Numbered from the stretch's first letter, positions 45,542 to 54,724 are shown. The stretch is DNA of 64,000 nucleotides from Gammaproteobacteria bacterium (GCA_015709635.1 CP054180.1:2852001-2916000), one strand, 5' to 3'. A program made the numbers and translations. Notes: generated by a model not told the origin, from the letters alone.

Positions 45542-46324
45542 ATGAAAAAGATCATTTACCTACTCAGTATTTTCTTCAGCATGAACACGCTGCTGCATGC
45601 CATGACCGACGAAGAGAAAGGTTACGCCATCAATCGTGAAGTTGAACGCCGCGATACCGGTTTTGGCGACAGTATTCACGATGCCTTGATGATTCTGCGC
45701 AACACGCAAGGCGATGAGAGCAAGCGTGAATTCACCTACAAAACACTGGAAATGACCGGTGACGGCGATAAGGAACTCGGCGTTTTCCATCGCCCCGCCG
45801 ATGTAAAAGGCACGGCCATTTTAACCTACGCGCACGGCTTAAAACCGGATGATCAATGGCTATACCTGCCGGAATTGAAGCGCGTCAAACGTATTTCAAC
45901 GGTCAACAAATCCGGGCCTTTCATGGGTAGCGAATTCGCCTATGAAGACATCGCCTCATGGGAATTGGAAAAATACAAATATAAATACCTGCGCGACGAA
46001 GTTGTGGATGGTAATGACTGCTTTGTGATCGAAAACATCCCTGCGTACGAGCACTCAGGTTATGTCCGCCAAGTTGAATGGATTGATAAAACCATCTACC
46101 AGCCACGCAGGATCGATTTTTATGATCGCAAGAATACCTTGCTCAAGACGCTTACTTTCAGTGACTACAACCAATATTTAGGCCAGTACTGGAGAGCCGG
46201 CAAGCTTGAAATGATCAATCATCAGAATGGTAAAAGCACTTTATTGCTGCGCACCAACTACCGGTTCCGGCTCGGATTGACGGAAACTGACTTCATGGAA
46301 AGCTCATTGAAGAATGTGCAGTAA
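45542..46324 (+). CDS. Outer-membrane lipoprotein-sorting (LolA-like) protein
   Basis: 260 residues with signal peptide (KKIIYLLSIFFSMNTLLHA) and AAAGGAG upstream. The mature domain has the pattern of the LolA-like family often found beside MMPL/RND exporters: RDTGFGDSIHDALMILRN, ILTYAHGLKPDDQWLYLPEL, KRVKRISTVNKSGPFMGSEF and YEDIASWELEKYKYKYL. It likely has a half-barrel that carries a hydrophobic molecule across the periplasm, working with the exporter 12 bp upstream. Confidence 0.88.
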   Translation: MKKIIYLLSIFFSMNTLLHAMTDEEKGYAINREVERRDTGFGDSIHDALMILRNTQGDESKREFTYKTLEMTGDGDKELGVFHRPADVKGTAILTYAHGLKPDDQWLYLPELKRVKRISTVNKSGPFMGSEFAYEDIASWELEKYKYKYLRDEVVDGNDCFVIENIPAYEHSGYVRQVEWIDKTIYQPRRIDFYDRKNTLLKTLTFSDYNQYLGQYWRAGKLEMINHQNGKSTLLLRTNYRFRLGLTETDFMESSLKNVQ

Positions 46325-46423
46325 GATCAAACAAGATGCATTCCAATCTTCATATAAAAATTTCCCAGTAAGTCAGGATAGAAACTGCCTGTCCGGTTTA
46401 ACAATGTTGCAAAAATAAAGATA

Positions 46424-46456
46424 TTTAATCCGGCTCCTGCGGGATGCCGGATTAAA
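46424..46456. terminator. Hairpin between LolA-like and outer-membrane protein genes
   Basis: TTTAATCCGGC pairs with GCCGGATTAAA around an 11-nt loop. On the minus strand it is followed by a weak T-rich stretch; on the plus strand no T-run follows. It may attenuate transcription into the next gene or stabilise mRNA. Confidence 0.4.
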
Positions 46457-46505
46457 TACCAACCACCCGGAATTTCTGAAAACATAGCGCTCAAAGACAA
46501 CTGTA

Positions 46506-47726
46506 ATGCGGTCTAGATTAATCCACTTCTTATTGGTTACAAGCATGATTATAACCAATGCCTACGCTGCTGAATGGTCTGGTTTTGCGGCTATAGATTT
46601 TCGTACTTATGTCAACGCTCCGGTATTTCCTGAGCAAAGCAATCTTCGTTTCGTACCGTCAGGCGTCGCACAACCGGAATTCCGCCATGAATGGGGTAAT
46701 GGTTCGAACCGTTTCACCTTCATTCCTTTCGGCCGGGTTGATGCCATTGATGAACATCGAACTCACTTTGATCTTCGTGAGTTTAATTGGCTGTATCAGA
46801 ATCCGAAATGGAATATACGCGTGGGTGTCGGCAGAGTATTCTGGGGTGTGACCGAGTCTCGTCATCTCGTTGATATCATTAATCAGATTGATCTGGTAGA
46901 AAATATCAACGGTGAAGAAAAACTGGGACAACCGATGGTCAGTTTGAACATACCCAGCGCGTATGGGAATTTCAATTTTTTATATTTACCGTTTTTTCGC
47001 GACCGTACTTTCCCGGCATTGCACGGAAGATTAAGGTTCGTACCGCCGGTCGATCAGAATGCATCGGAATTTAGTGGTAATGCCGGTCGCTGGCATCAGG
47101 ATTGGGCGGTTCGCTGGAGCCGGACTTTTGGTAACGTCGATATCGGCATCGCGCATTTCATGGGTGTTGGCCGCGAACCCAGACTCCTGCCGAGGTTTGA
47201 CAACGGATTCAATACCAATCCGACAGCGCTCGTGCCAGTTTACGATCTGATTCAACAAACCAGCTTGGATGCTCAAGCGTCACTGGGCAATTGGCTTTTC
47301 AAACTGGAAGCGATCACACGCAGCGGACAGGGCAAGCGCTTCGCAGCGGTCGTCGCTGGCGCCGAATACACACATTATGGTTTACTCGGCACCGATATCG
47401 ATGTAGGCCTGCTGGCGGAATATCTTTACGATGGGCGCGATAGAACTGCGCCTCCTACCCCGTTCAATAACGATGTCTTCTTCGGCATGCGGTTTGCATT
47501 TAACGATGCACAAAACTCACAGCTCCTGGCCGGAGTTACCACCGATGTGGAAACGCAAGCCAAAATCGGCACCGTCACTGCAAGCCGCAGAATCGGTGAA
47601 AAATGGAAAATCGAATTGGAATCGCGGTTCTTCGAAAATATTTCACCGGATCACCCCAGAACGGAGATTCTGACCGGCTATCGCAAAGACAGTTATATCC
47701 AGTTCCGCATCGCGCGCTACTTCTAG
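46506..47726 (+). CDS. Putative outer-membrane beta-barrel protein
   Basis: 406 residues. Signal peptide LIHFLLVTSMIITNAYAAEW, then alternating aromatic/polar strands and a terminal Phe (QFRIARYF), the usual signal for outer-membrane assembly. Strands such as FNWLYQNPKWNIRVGVGRVFW and IELESRFFENISP fit a barrel. I do not recognise the exact family; it resembles the DUF1302-type proteins that accompany MMPL exporters. Likely the outer-membrane end of the export route. Confidence 0.65.
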   Translation: MRSRLIHFLLVTSMIITNAYAAEWSGFAAIDFRTYVNAPVFPEQSNLRFVPSGVAQPEFRHEWGNGSNRFTFIPFGRVDAIDEHRTHFDLREFNWLYQNPKWNIRVGVGRVFWGVTESRHLVDIINQIDLVENINGEEKLGQPMVSLNIPSAYGNFNFLYLPFFRDRTFPALHGRLRFVPPVDQNASEFSGNAGRWHQDWAVRWSRTFGNVDIGIAHFMGVGREPRLLPRFDNGFNTNPTALVPVYDLIQQTSLDAQASLGNWLFKLEAITRSGQGKRFAAVVAGAEYTHYGLLGTDIDVGLLAEYLYDGRDRTAPPTPFNNDVFFGMRFAFNDAQNSQLLAGVTTDVETQAKIGTVTASRRIGEKWKIELESRFFENISPDHPRTEILTGYRKDSYIQFRIARYF

Positions 47727-47745
47727 CCTTTGAAGGATTATCACC

Positions 47746-48440
47746 ATGCCAAAGAAATCATCCTCTAACCGTCGTACAGAGCAAGCGCTGGCAACCATGC
47801 TACCTTCCCCGCCTTTTTATTTTGCAATCTGTGACACGCCGAAAGATCAGCGGGCGCTTCACAAGTCGGAATTATCCTTGATAACCGGAGCCGGCATTAA
47901 GCGCCAGCAAGACTTTTGTACCGGCCGTTTTTGCGCCCATCAGGTTCTCGATAAAATGGGACATAAAGACACGCCGCTTTTAGCCGACCAGAATGGCGCA
48001 CCGCTCTGGCCTTGCGGTATTACCGGCAGCATCAGCCACAGCGGCGGCAAAGCGGTTGCGGCAGCGGTTCAAAAAAAAACATTCGCGCATTAGGAGTAGA
48101 TATTCAAGAATTTCTCACTCCTTTTCCGTACAGCACACTTAACAATTTATTTTCGGCAGCGGAAAAGAATGCAATTTTACTTACTCAACCCGCATTGAGG
48201 GATCAATATGCCTATAGCCTATTTTCCGCAAAAGAAAGTGTATTGAAATGCTGCTACTATGCATTCGATTGTCTACTGGAATTAAACCGCATCAACATCA
48301 CAATGCAGCTGAATCAGAATATTTTCTTCGCACATATTCTCGATCAGTCAATAAATCAATCTTTTTCCAAGAAATGTAAGCCGGTAGGCCATGCGCACTT
48401 CGATCAATCGCATGTTTATACCGGAATCTGGTTGTATTAG
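47746..48440 (+). pseudogene. 4'-Phosphopantetheinyl transferase, frame broken at an A9 run
   Basis: Would load the phosphopantetheine arm on the PKS ACP. Frame 1 (47746-48093) encodes the N-terminal half, ending GSISHSGGKAVAAAV then a wrong-frame tail; the rest continues in the -1 frame as ALGVDIQEF and FSAKESVLKCCYYAF, the family's metal-binding motifs. The break is at nine A (48071-48079). One added A, or a -1 slip on A AAA AAA, restores a protein of about 231 residues of normal Sfp/EntD-type layout. So it may be a sequencing error, slippage-controlled expression, phase variation or true inactivation. It is the last gene of the PKS locus, 19 bp after the outer-membrane protein gene. Confidence 0.8.
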
Positions 48441-48542
48441 AGAAGCGGTGAATAGCTGTTCCACGCAAGCGGTCTGCCGCGTTAGGCATTGCTCGGAAAT
48501 CAGCTCTTTAAATGGATGCTTAAGAAGCACCTGAGAAATCAA

Positions 48543-49898
48543 TTATTTTCCAATACAGAAATGCGAAAAAATTTCGCCAAGCAAGTCATCGGCGGTAAAT
48601 TGTCCCGTAATCGACGACAGAACATTCTGCGCCAGCCTGAGTTCCTCCGCCAGCAGTTCCAGTTGATATTCACCTTGCGTGAAATTTTGCGCGTTCTCCA
48701 GATACATCTGCGCTTCTTTCAATGCTTCCAGGTGACGCTGCCTGGCCATAAAAATACCTTCGCCGGCATGATTAAAGTGCCAGCCGGCGAGCTCCAATAT
48801 TTTTCTGCGTAATAGTTCAATGCCTGCACCCGTTCTGGCCGAAAGATAAATCGAATTTGCGCCTTCCTGATCTTCGACTCTTGGATTTTCATTAACCAGA
48901 TCAATTTTGTTGAATATGGTGATGTACGGTTTACCGACAGGAATAGCATTTTGCGCCGGACTTTCATCACCAAGGTGATGCTGACTGACATCCATCAGCC
49001 GCAGCACCATCGTGGCATCCTTAATCGCTGCAATTGTACGTTCAATGCCTTTTTGTTCCACCACATCATCGGTTTTTCTGAGCCCTGCGGTGTCGATGAT
49101 ATGGATCGGCATACCGGAAATAGAAATGGTACGTTGAATCGTATCGCGCGTAGTTCCAGGAATTTCCGTGACGATAGCGGCTTCCTCTTGTACCAATTGA
49201 TTCAGTAAGCTGGATTTGCCGACATTGGGCGCGCCCATTAATACGATGCGGATACCTTCCTGGAGCAGATTGCCTTGCCGTGCAGCCAGAAATATTTGCT
49301 CAAGGTGGGCTTGGATATACCCCAGCTTTTCGATGATTTGCAAAGTTTGTAGGTTATCGATTTCTTCCTCAGGAAAATCGAGCGTGGCTTCAATGAGCAT
49401 GCGAAGCGTAATCAACGAGCTTACCAGCTCTTCAATCCGGGACGAAAAATGGCCCTGCAATGAATTGATCGCACACCGTGCAGCCTCATGCGTACTGGCT
49501 TCGATAATAGCCGCAACACTCTCTGCTTGAATCAAATCGATTTTATTATTGAGATAAGCGCGTAGCGTGAATTCACCGGGTTGCGCCAGACGAGCACCGG
49601 CAGTAAGGCAACGGTTAAGCAATGAATCCATGACCGCCGGGCCGCCATGGCCTTGTAACTCCAGAATATCTTCACCGGTATAGGAATGTGGTGCGGGAAA
49701 ATAGAGTGCGATACCTTGGTCAATAATTCGCCCATCGGTATCGAGGAATTTGCTGAGACAGGCATAACGGGGCTTGGGAAGTTTACCCAGAATCGCTTCT
49801 GCCAGTTTTGTCAGATTCTTGCCGGAAATTCGAATCACACCAATCCCACCCCGGCCGGGCGGTGTTGCAATTGCTGCGATAATATCAGAACTTGCTAT
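48543..49898 (-). CDS. mnmE: tRNA modification GTPase MnmE, apparent ATA start
   Basis: With MnmG it makes the 5-carboxymethylaminomethyl modification of wobble uridine. The G domain has GAPNVGKSSLLNQL, IPGTTRDT, DTAGLRKTDD and NKIDL; the C-terminus ends CIGK as in the family. A GTG at 49838 would drop the conserved leader IAAIATPPGRGGIG, which is in frame upstream. The leader extends to an ATA at 49898, 7 nt after GGAG, with an in-frame stop 6 nt before it. From ATA the length is 451 residues, as in other MnmE proteins. An ATG just after GGAG is out of frame. Either a rare ATA start or a one-base error explains this. Confidence 0.9.
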   Translation of the reverse strand: MASSDIIAAIATPPGRGGIGVIRISGKNLTKLAEAILGKLPKPRYACLSKFLDTDGRIIDQGIALYFPAPHSYTGEDILELQGHGGPAVMDSLLNRCLTAGARLAQPGEFTLRAYLNNKIDLIQAESVAAIIEASTHEAARCAINSLQGHFSSRIEELVSSLITLRMLIEATLDFPEEEIDNLQTLQIIEKLGYIQAHLEQIFLAARQGNLLQEGIRIVLMGAPNVGKSSLLNQLVQEEAAIVTEIPGTTRDTIQRTISISGMPIHIIDTAGLRKTDDVVEQKGIERTIAAIKDATMVLRLMDVSQHHLGDESPAQNAIPVGKPYITIFNKIDLVNENPRVEDQEGANSIYLSARTGAGIELLRRKILELAGWHFNHAGEGIFMARQRHLEALKEAQMYLENAQNFTQGEYQLELLAEELRLAQNVLSSITGQFTADDLLGEIFSHFCIGK

Positions 49899-49976
49899 CG
49901 ATCATCTCCACGGCTTGCTGCTGTCACTGATGACGATACCGGTTATCGATACTACCGATAACCGGTCATTTCATCA

Positions 49977-51890
49977 CTATTTTTTCCTTGGTCTTTTTCC
50001 CTGCGGCGTACTTTTCGCTTTGACTGCCGCTTTACTTTTACCGGGAGTAGCTGCCTGCTGTGATTGTTTCTTCTCACTCTGCCCGCTATTTGCAGCAATA
50101 TTGGCTTCCAGCTCAGTAATTATTTCTTCTTCAGTGGTTGCCAATGCAGTCGACTGAAGATTTTTCTCAGCCGGTTCAGGCACGTTTTTGCTTTTTTTCT
50201 TATTCTTATTGGCATCTCCCTCGGCCTTGATTTCATACATGCGCGTTATTTGCCATTGTTGCGCAATGGAGAGGATGTTGTTGCACAGCGAATAAAGCAC
50301 AAGACCCGCCGGAAAGAAGAAAAAGAACACACTAAAAGCGATCGGCATGATCTGCATGACTTTCGCTTGGATCGGGTCCGTCGGTGTGGGGCTAAGTTTT
50401 GATTGAATCCACATCGATATGCCCATAATCACCGGAAGCACGTAATACGGATCGGGCACTGACATATCGGTTATCCATAACGCAAGCGGCGCATAGCGCA
50501 GCTCAACCGCTGCCAGTAACGTCCAGAATAACGCGATAAATACCGGGATTTGCACCAGAATCGGTAAACATCCTCCCATCGGGTTGATTTTCTCTTCTTT
50601 GTAGAATTCCATCATCGCCTGATGCATACGCTGCCGGTCACTGGCGTATTGCTCGCGTATGCGCTGCAGTTTGGGTGTCACCACGCGCATTTTTGCCATG
50701 GAACGATAGCCCGCAGCCGACAATGGAAAGAATAGAAGTTTGACTGTCAACGTCAGCAAAATAATGGCAGCCCCCCAGTTATCCGTCCATGAATGATAGA
50801 AGGAAAGCAGCCAGAAGAGCGGCTTGGCAAGAATCGTCAACCAACCATAATCGACTGTCAGATCGAGACCGGGTGCCAGTTCTGCAAGCTTATTCTGCTC
50901 CTGCGGACCGGCATAGAAAGGCATGGTAATATTTTTCGTCTGCCCCGGTTCAATCGTGCCGACCGGTGCAATAACGCCGGCGGTATACTGGTTGGGCGCC
51001 AGACGCTTGGCAAAATATTCACGCGGTGTATTTTGCGGAGGCAGCCAGGCCGTCAAGAAATAATGTTCGAGCATGGCTATCCAGCCATTGTCCGCATTGG
51101 TCGGATATTCCGCTTTGTTTTTATCCAGATCGGAAAATTTTATTTTCAGAAACTTTTCTTCATCCGTATACATCGCCGGGCCGGTATAGGAATGAACCAT
51201 GGTACTGGCACCCGTGGGATCGTTCGCATCCCGCAGCATCTGAAAATAAGAGAATGGAATAATCGCAGCATCACTGTGATTTACGACTTCGAATTCCACA
51301 TCAATGACATAACTGCCGCGATGGAAAGTATAAATTTTGGCAACTTGCACACCGTCGACTTCCGGTGCGAGAAGACGCACTGTAACCTTGTCCTGTCCAG
51401 GTTGCAGTTCATAGTTATTCGAATCTACGGTATATTTTGTTTTATGATTGGGCAGACCGTTTCCGATCAACCCTGACTGCGCAACTTGGAATCGCGCGGT
51501 TTTATCCAGTAACAGCTCATAGGGTTTGCTGATATCTTCCCTGGATGGATGCGCAATCAAGCCAAGCTGACGGATATCGCCGCCTGCCGTATCGATTTCT
51601 GCCACAACCAAATCCGTTTTGACATGAATTTTCTCACCGATAGTAAACAGATTGGGCGTTATTGACGGACTGACACCTTCGATTTCCGAGGCGGCTCCAG
51701 TTCCGCTTGCGGAAGCAGTCAATTCATCGCCGGGCACCGGCAATGGATCATGGCGCTGATTTGCGGAATCAGCAGATGCTCCCGACATGACTTGCGAAGC
51801 CGGAGGATATAATTCTTTTTGCCAAGCATCCCACAAAAACAGTAGCGAGGTGGAGAAGATAATGATAAGTATGAGTTTTCTTGTTTCCAT
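49977..51890 (-). CDS. yidC: Membrane protein insertase YidC
   Basis: Inserts and folds inner-membrane proteins, alone or with Sec. 637 residues: N-terminal anchor (RKLILIIIFSTSLLFLWDAW), large periplasmic beta domain, then the conserved five-helix core (NWGAAIILLTLTVKLLFFPL, KEEKINPMGGCLPILVQIPV, FSVFFFFFPAGLVLYSLCNN). It is longer than usual because of a charged Lys-rich tail of about 75 residues after the core, which could bind ribosomes. Member of the rpmH-rnpA-yidD-yidC-mnmE block. Confidence 0.97.
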   Translation of the reverse strand: METRKLILIIIFSTSLLFLWDAWQKELYPPASQVMSGASADSANQRHDPLPVPGDELTASASGTGAASEIEGVSPSITPNLFTIGEKIHVKTDLVVAEIDTAGGDIRQLGLIAHPSREDISKPYELLLDKTARFQVAQSGLIGNGLPNHKTKYTVDSNNYELQPGQDKVTVRLLAPEVDGVQVAKIYTFHRGSYVIDVEFEVVNHSDAAIIPFSYFQMLRDANDPTGASTMVHSYTGPAMYTDEEKFLKIKFSDLDKNKAEYPTNADNGWIAMLEHYFLTAWLPPQNTPREYFAKRLAPNQYTAGVIAPVGTIEPGQTKNITMPFYAGPQEQNKLAELAPGLDLTVDYGWLTILAKPLFWLLSFYHSWTDNWGAAIILLTLTVKLLFFPLSAAGYRSMAKMRVVTPKLQRIREQYASDRQRMHQAMMEFYKEEKINPMGGCLPILVQIPVFIALFWTLLAAVELRYAPLALWITDMSVPDPYYVLPVIMGISMWIQSKLSPTPTDPIQAKVMQIMPIAFSVFFFFFPAGLVLYSLCNNILSIAQQWQITRMYEIKAEGDANKNKKKSKNVPEPAEKNLQSTALATTEEEIITELEANIAANSGQSEKKQSQQAATPGKSKAAVKAKSTPQGKRPRKK

Positions 51891-52056
51891 TATTTATCTA
51901 ATCAAGTTAATTTTTCGACAAAGCGCTAAAACTCCCGTGCATCACTCGATAGCCGCTATTGGTTTTATTTCACTCAGGACAGCGCTATCTTGTCGACAAT
52001 TCTTACTCATAAACAATAAATTAGTTGAGTACTATGGCTGCAGTAGGATTGATATA

Positions 52057-52266
52057 TTAAGGGATGGGCTCGTAACCGCCTTTACTCCAGGGATTGCAAC
52101 GCAGTACGCGCCAGACACTCAATCGTGTTCCATGAAAAAAACCATATTTAGCGTATGCATCGCAAGCGTATTGTGAACAAGTTGGACTAAAACGGCATGA
52201 TGGCGCAAAAAGAGGGCTAATACAATATTGATAGAATTTTATTAAGGCAATAATTAACCGTGACAT
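52057..52266 (-). CDS. yidD: Membrane protein insertion efficiency factor YidD
   Basis: 69 residues. IKFYQYCISPLFAPSCRFSP followed by TCSQYACDAYAKYG and WRVLRCNPWSKGGYEP is the complete YidD signature with its conserved cysteines. It assists YidC-dependent insertion. It overlaps the rnpA end by 13 bp. Confidence 0.96.
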   Translation of the reverse strand: MSRLIIALIKFYQYCISPLFAPSCRFSPTCSQYACDAYAKYGFFHGTRLSVWRVLRCNPWSKGGYEPIP

Positions 52267-52598
52267 TGCTGTAGTTGAAGCATTAATGATTGTGTCTCAG
52301 CAGCCAACCTTATCAACTCGCTTCTGGGGACAGGCCGCCGTAACCGCATAACCCAATCCATTTTTATCGTTTGGTCGTAAAACCGGTTCTTGCGAAACGC
52401 TTCCCGTAAAATACGTTTAATTTTATTGCGTTTAACCGCAGACCGTTCAACTCTTTTTGCAACAATTAATCCTAGCCGCGCATATTCAAACTCATTCGGC
52501 TTCATATAAATTTGGATTAAATCACCACTGGCCTGGCATTTCAAATTGATTACCGCAGCAAACTCAGCTGCCTTACGTAATCTGTAATTTCTGGGCAA
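52254..52598 (-). CDS. rnpA: Ribonuclease P protein component
   Basis: 114 residues. Binds RNase P RNA for 5' tRNA maturation. RLRKAAEFAAVINLK at the start, LGLIVAKRVERSAVKRNKIK with the RNR-type basic motif, then RILREAFRKNR. The start is taken as TTG 52598; no ATG gives a better fit, and a few residues either way are uncertain. It follows rpmH directly, the universal order. Confidence 0.93.
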   Translation of the reverse strand: MPRNYRLRKAAEFAAVINLKCQASGDLIQIYMKPNEFEYARLGLIVAKRVERSAVKRNKIKRILREAFRKNRFYDQTIKMDWVMRLRRPVPRSELIRLAAETQSLMLQLQQCHG

Positions 52599-52643
52599 AG
52601 AACCGGTTTCAACAAATCTAAAAATAAAATTTTCCAGCCGGAA

Positions 52644-52778
52644 CTAAACGCTTAATCGAGCGCGCCCTTTTGCACGGCGAGCGCGGATAACTGCTGCCCC
52701 ACCACGCGTTCTCATGCGAACTAGAAATCCATGTGTACGTTTTCTTCTCGTCACTGAAGGTTGATAAGTACGTTTCAT
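52644..52778 (-). CDS. rpmH: 50S ribosomal protein L34
   Basis: 44 residues, read directly from the minus strand: begins MKRTYQPSVTRRKRTHGFLV and ends RRAKGRARLSV, a full and typical L34. It heads the rpmH-rnpA-yidD-yidC-mnmE block. Usually dnaA and oriC lie just upstream of rpmH in bacteria; here the upstream neighbour is trmJ. Confidence 0.97.
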   Translation of the reverse strand: MKRTYQPSVTRRKRTHGFLVRMRTRGGAAVIRARRAKGRARLSV

Positions 52779-53027
52779 TTTTCTCTCTAATTTATTTAGT
52801 CAATAGAACCGCGTATTAGAACTTGTTATGGGTCTTCATGTCAACTTTCTTTTCGATTCATTTCCAATCCGAGTGCGCATAACCATTTGCTAAAGCAAGC
52901 ACCGGCAAGTTCGAGTATTGCAGTTCATGGATTAGCAAGAGTGCTTCTTCTTTTTGATAGAATCAGGTTTATTGATAATTGATTGATTCATGAAACCATA
53001 CACGCGGTTTGAAATAAACATACTCCC

Positions 53028-53753
53028 ATGAGCACGCTCTGTCCGCTTGATAACATTCGCATCGTGCTCAGTCACACGAGTCACCCCGGTAACATCGGTG
53101 CGGCGGCGCGGGCCATGAAAACGATGGGGCTGCACTCACTGTATCTGGTTAATCCGAAATCTTTCCCTGAGCAGGAAGCGGATGCCCGCGCTGCCAATGC
53201 CGTTGATGTTTTACACAAAACCAAAGTTTGCGAAGATCTTGATGAGGCACTAGAGAACACTGTCCAGACCGCCGCAATTACAGCGCGGCCGCGCGAGCTA
53301 TCGCCCGTTGTTTTCGACGCCAGACAGGGTGCGCGGGAATTACTGCAACTGGCGCAGCGGCAGCCGGTAGCATTACTGTTCGGCCGTGAAAACTCCGGTC
53401 TCACAACCGCGGAAGTCAATAAATGCCAGATCATCATTCATATCCCGGCAAATCCCGATTATCCTTCATTAAACTTGGCTAGCGCGGTGCAAATAATGGC
53501 TTATGAACTACGCATGGCGCTGACTGAAAATACCGAACCTGCTGCCATTGACAGGAAGCTGGCGAACTTCGATGAGCTGGAATCATTGTATGCGCATCTT
53601 GAACGGCTAATGACCGTTAGCGGCTTTCTTGATCCGCAAAAGCCTAAGCTACTGATGCAACGGATCCGCCGCATGCTCGCCCGGATACGGCTGGAAAAAG
53701 AAGAAGTGCAGATTTTGCGCGGTATTTTGACAGCTTTGGGTAAGCGCTGGTAA
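53028..53753 (+). CDS. trmJ: tRNA (cytidine/uridine-2'-O-)-methyltransferase TrmJ
   Basis: 241 residues of the SPOUT methyltransferase class; methylates ribose at position 32 of tRNAs using SAM. NIRIVLSHTSHPGNIGAAAR at the start, LLFGRENSGLTTAEVNKC and IPANPDYPSLNLASAVQIMA form the SAM-binding knot. The last 85 residues are the helical TrmJ extension. Divergent from rpmH. Confidence 0.95.
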   Translation: MSTLCPLDNIRIVLSHTSHPGNIGAAARAMKTMGLHSLYLVNPKSFPEQEADARAANAVDVLHKTKVCEDLDEALENTVQTAAITARPRELSPVVFDARQGARELLQLAQRQPVALLFGRENSGLTTAEVNKCQIIIHIPANPDYPSLNLASAVQIMAYELRMALTENTEPAAIDRKLANFDELESLYAHLERLMTVSGFLDPQKPKLLMQRIRRMLARIRLEKEEVQILRGILTALGKRW

Positions 53754-53781
53754 AAACAAAAAACCTTTTAATCGCTGCTTT

Positions 53782-54669
53782 CTAATTTTCTTTGATCAGC
53801 GTTCCGATACCTTGATCAGTCAAAATCTCCAGCAGCAGTGCATGTTCCACGCGTCCGTCAATAATGTGACAAGACTTGACGCCTTGCTTGACCGCATCCA
53901 GCGCCGATCCTATTTTAGGCAGCATGCCGCCGGATATAGTACCATCGGCAAACAATTCATCGACTCTTTGTGCGGTTAAACCGGTTAACAAGCTGCCGTT
54001 TTTGTCCAGCACACCGGGAATATTTGACAGCAAAATCAGTTTTTCCGCTTGGAGAATTTCCGCCAGTTTTCCAGCCACCAAATCGGCATTGATGTTATAC
54101 GATTCGCCGTCCGCACCCACGCCGATTGGTGCGATTACCGGAATAAAATCCTGCGTATCGAGAAGTGCGATAAGCGTCGGATCGATCGATTCGATCTCAC
54201 CAACCTGGCCGATATTGATCCATTTACCTGCTGCTTCCCGGTCCGCCATGAGCATTTTTTTAGCACGGATAAAAGCGCCGTCCTTGCCCGTCAGGCCGAC
54301 CGCTTTGCCGCCGTGACGATTGATCAGATTCACGATATCTTTGTTAACCGATCCGCCCAACACCATTTCAACTACATTCATAGTCTCGGCATCGGTCACG
54401 CGCATGCCTTGGATAAATTCACCTTGTTTCCCGACACGTTTGAGCATATCGTCGATCTGCGGGCCGCCGCCATGAACAATTACCGGATTCATGCCGACCA
54501 ATTTCAGCAACACGACATCGCGCGCAAACCCATGCTTCAGATTTTCCTCAATCATGGCGTTGCCGCCATATTTAATGACGATAGTTTTACCGTGAAAGCG
54601 TTGGATATACGGCAGAGCTTCGGCCAGAATTTTGGCCTTTTCTTTAGCAAGAATATGGGAAGTCGACAT
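53782..54669 (-). CDS. argB: Acetylglutamate kinase
   Basis: Phosphorylates N-acetylglutamate in arginine synthesis. 295 residues with GKTIVIKYGGNAMIE, PVIVHGGGPQIDDMLKRVG, LVGMNPV, and the late ISGGMLPKIGSALDAVKQGV block. Ends with GIGTLIKEN. It converges with trmJ. Confidence 0.97.
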   Translation of the reverse strand: MSTSHILAKEKAKILAEALPYIQRFHGKTIVIKYGGNAMIEENLKHGFARDVVLLKLVGMNPVIVHGGGPQIDDMLKRVGKQGEFIQGMRVTDAETMNVVEMVLGGSVNKDIVNLINRHGGKAVGLTGKDGAFIRAKKMLMADREAAGKWINIGQVGEIESIDPTLIALLDTQDFIPVIAPIGVGADGESYNINADLVAGKLAEILQAEKLILLSNIPGVLDKNGSLLTGLTAQRVDELFADGTISGGMLPKIGSALDAVKQGVKSCHIIDGRVEHALLLEILTDQGIGTLIKEN

Positions 54670-54724
54670 GTTTTCTCAATCAATTTTCAAAAAATATAGT
54701 GCCATAAATAATGTATTGAACGTT

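Noticed and set aside
52779..53027. Chromosomal origin
   Set aside because: No DnaA boxes, AT-rich repeats or dnaA gene seen.
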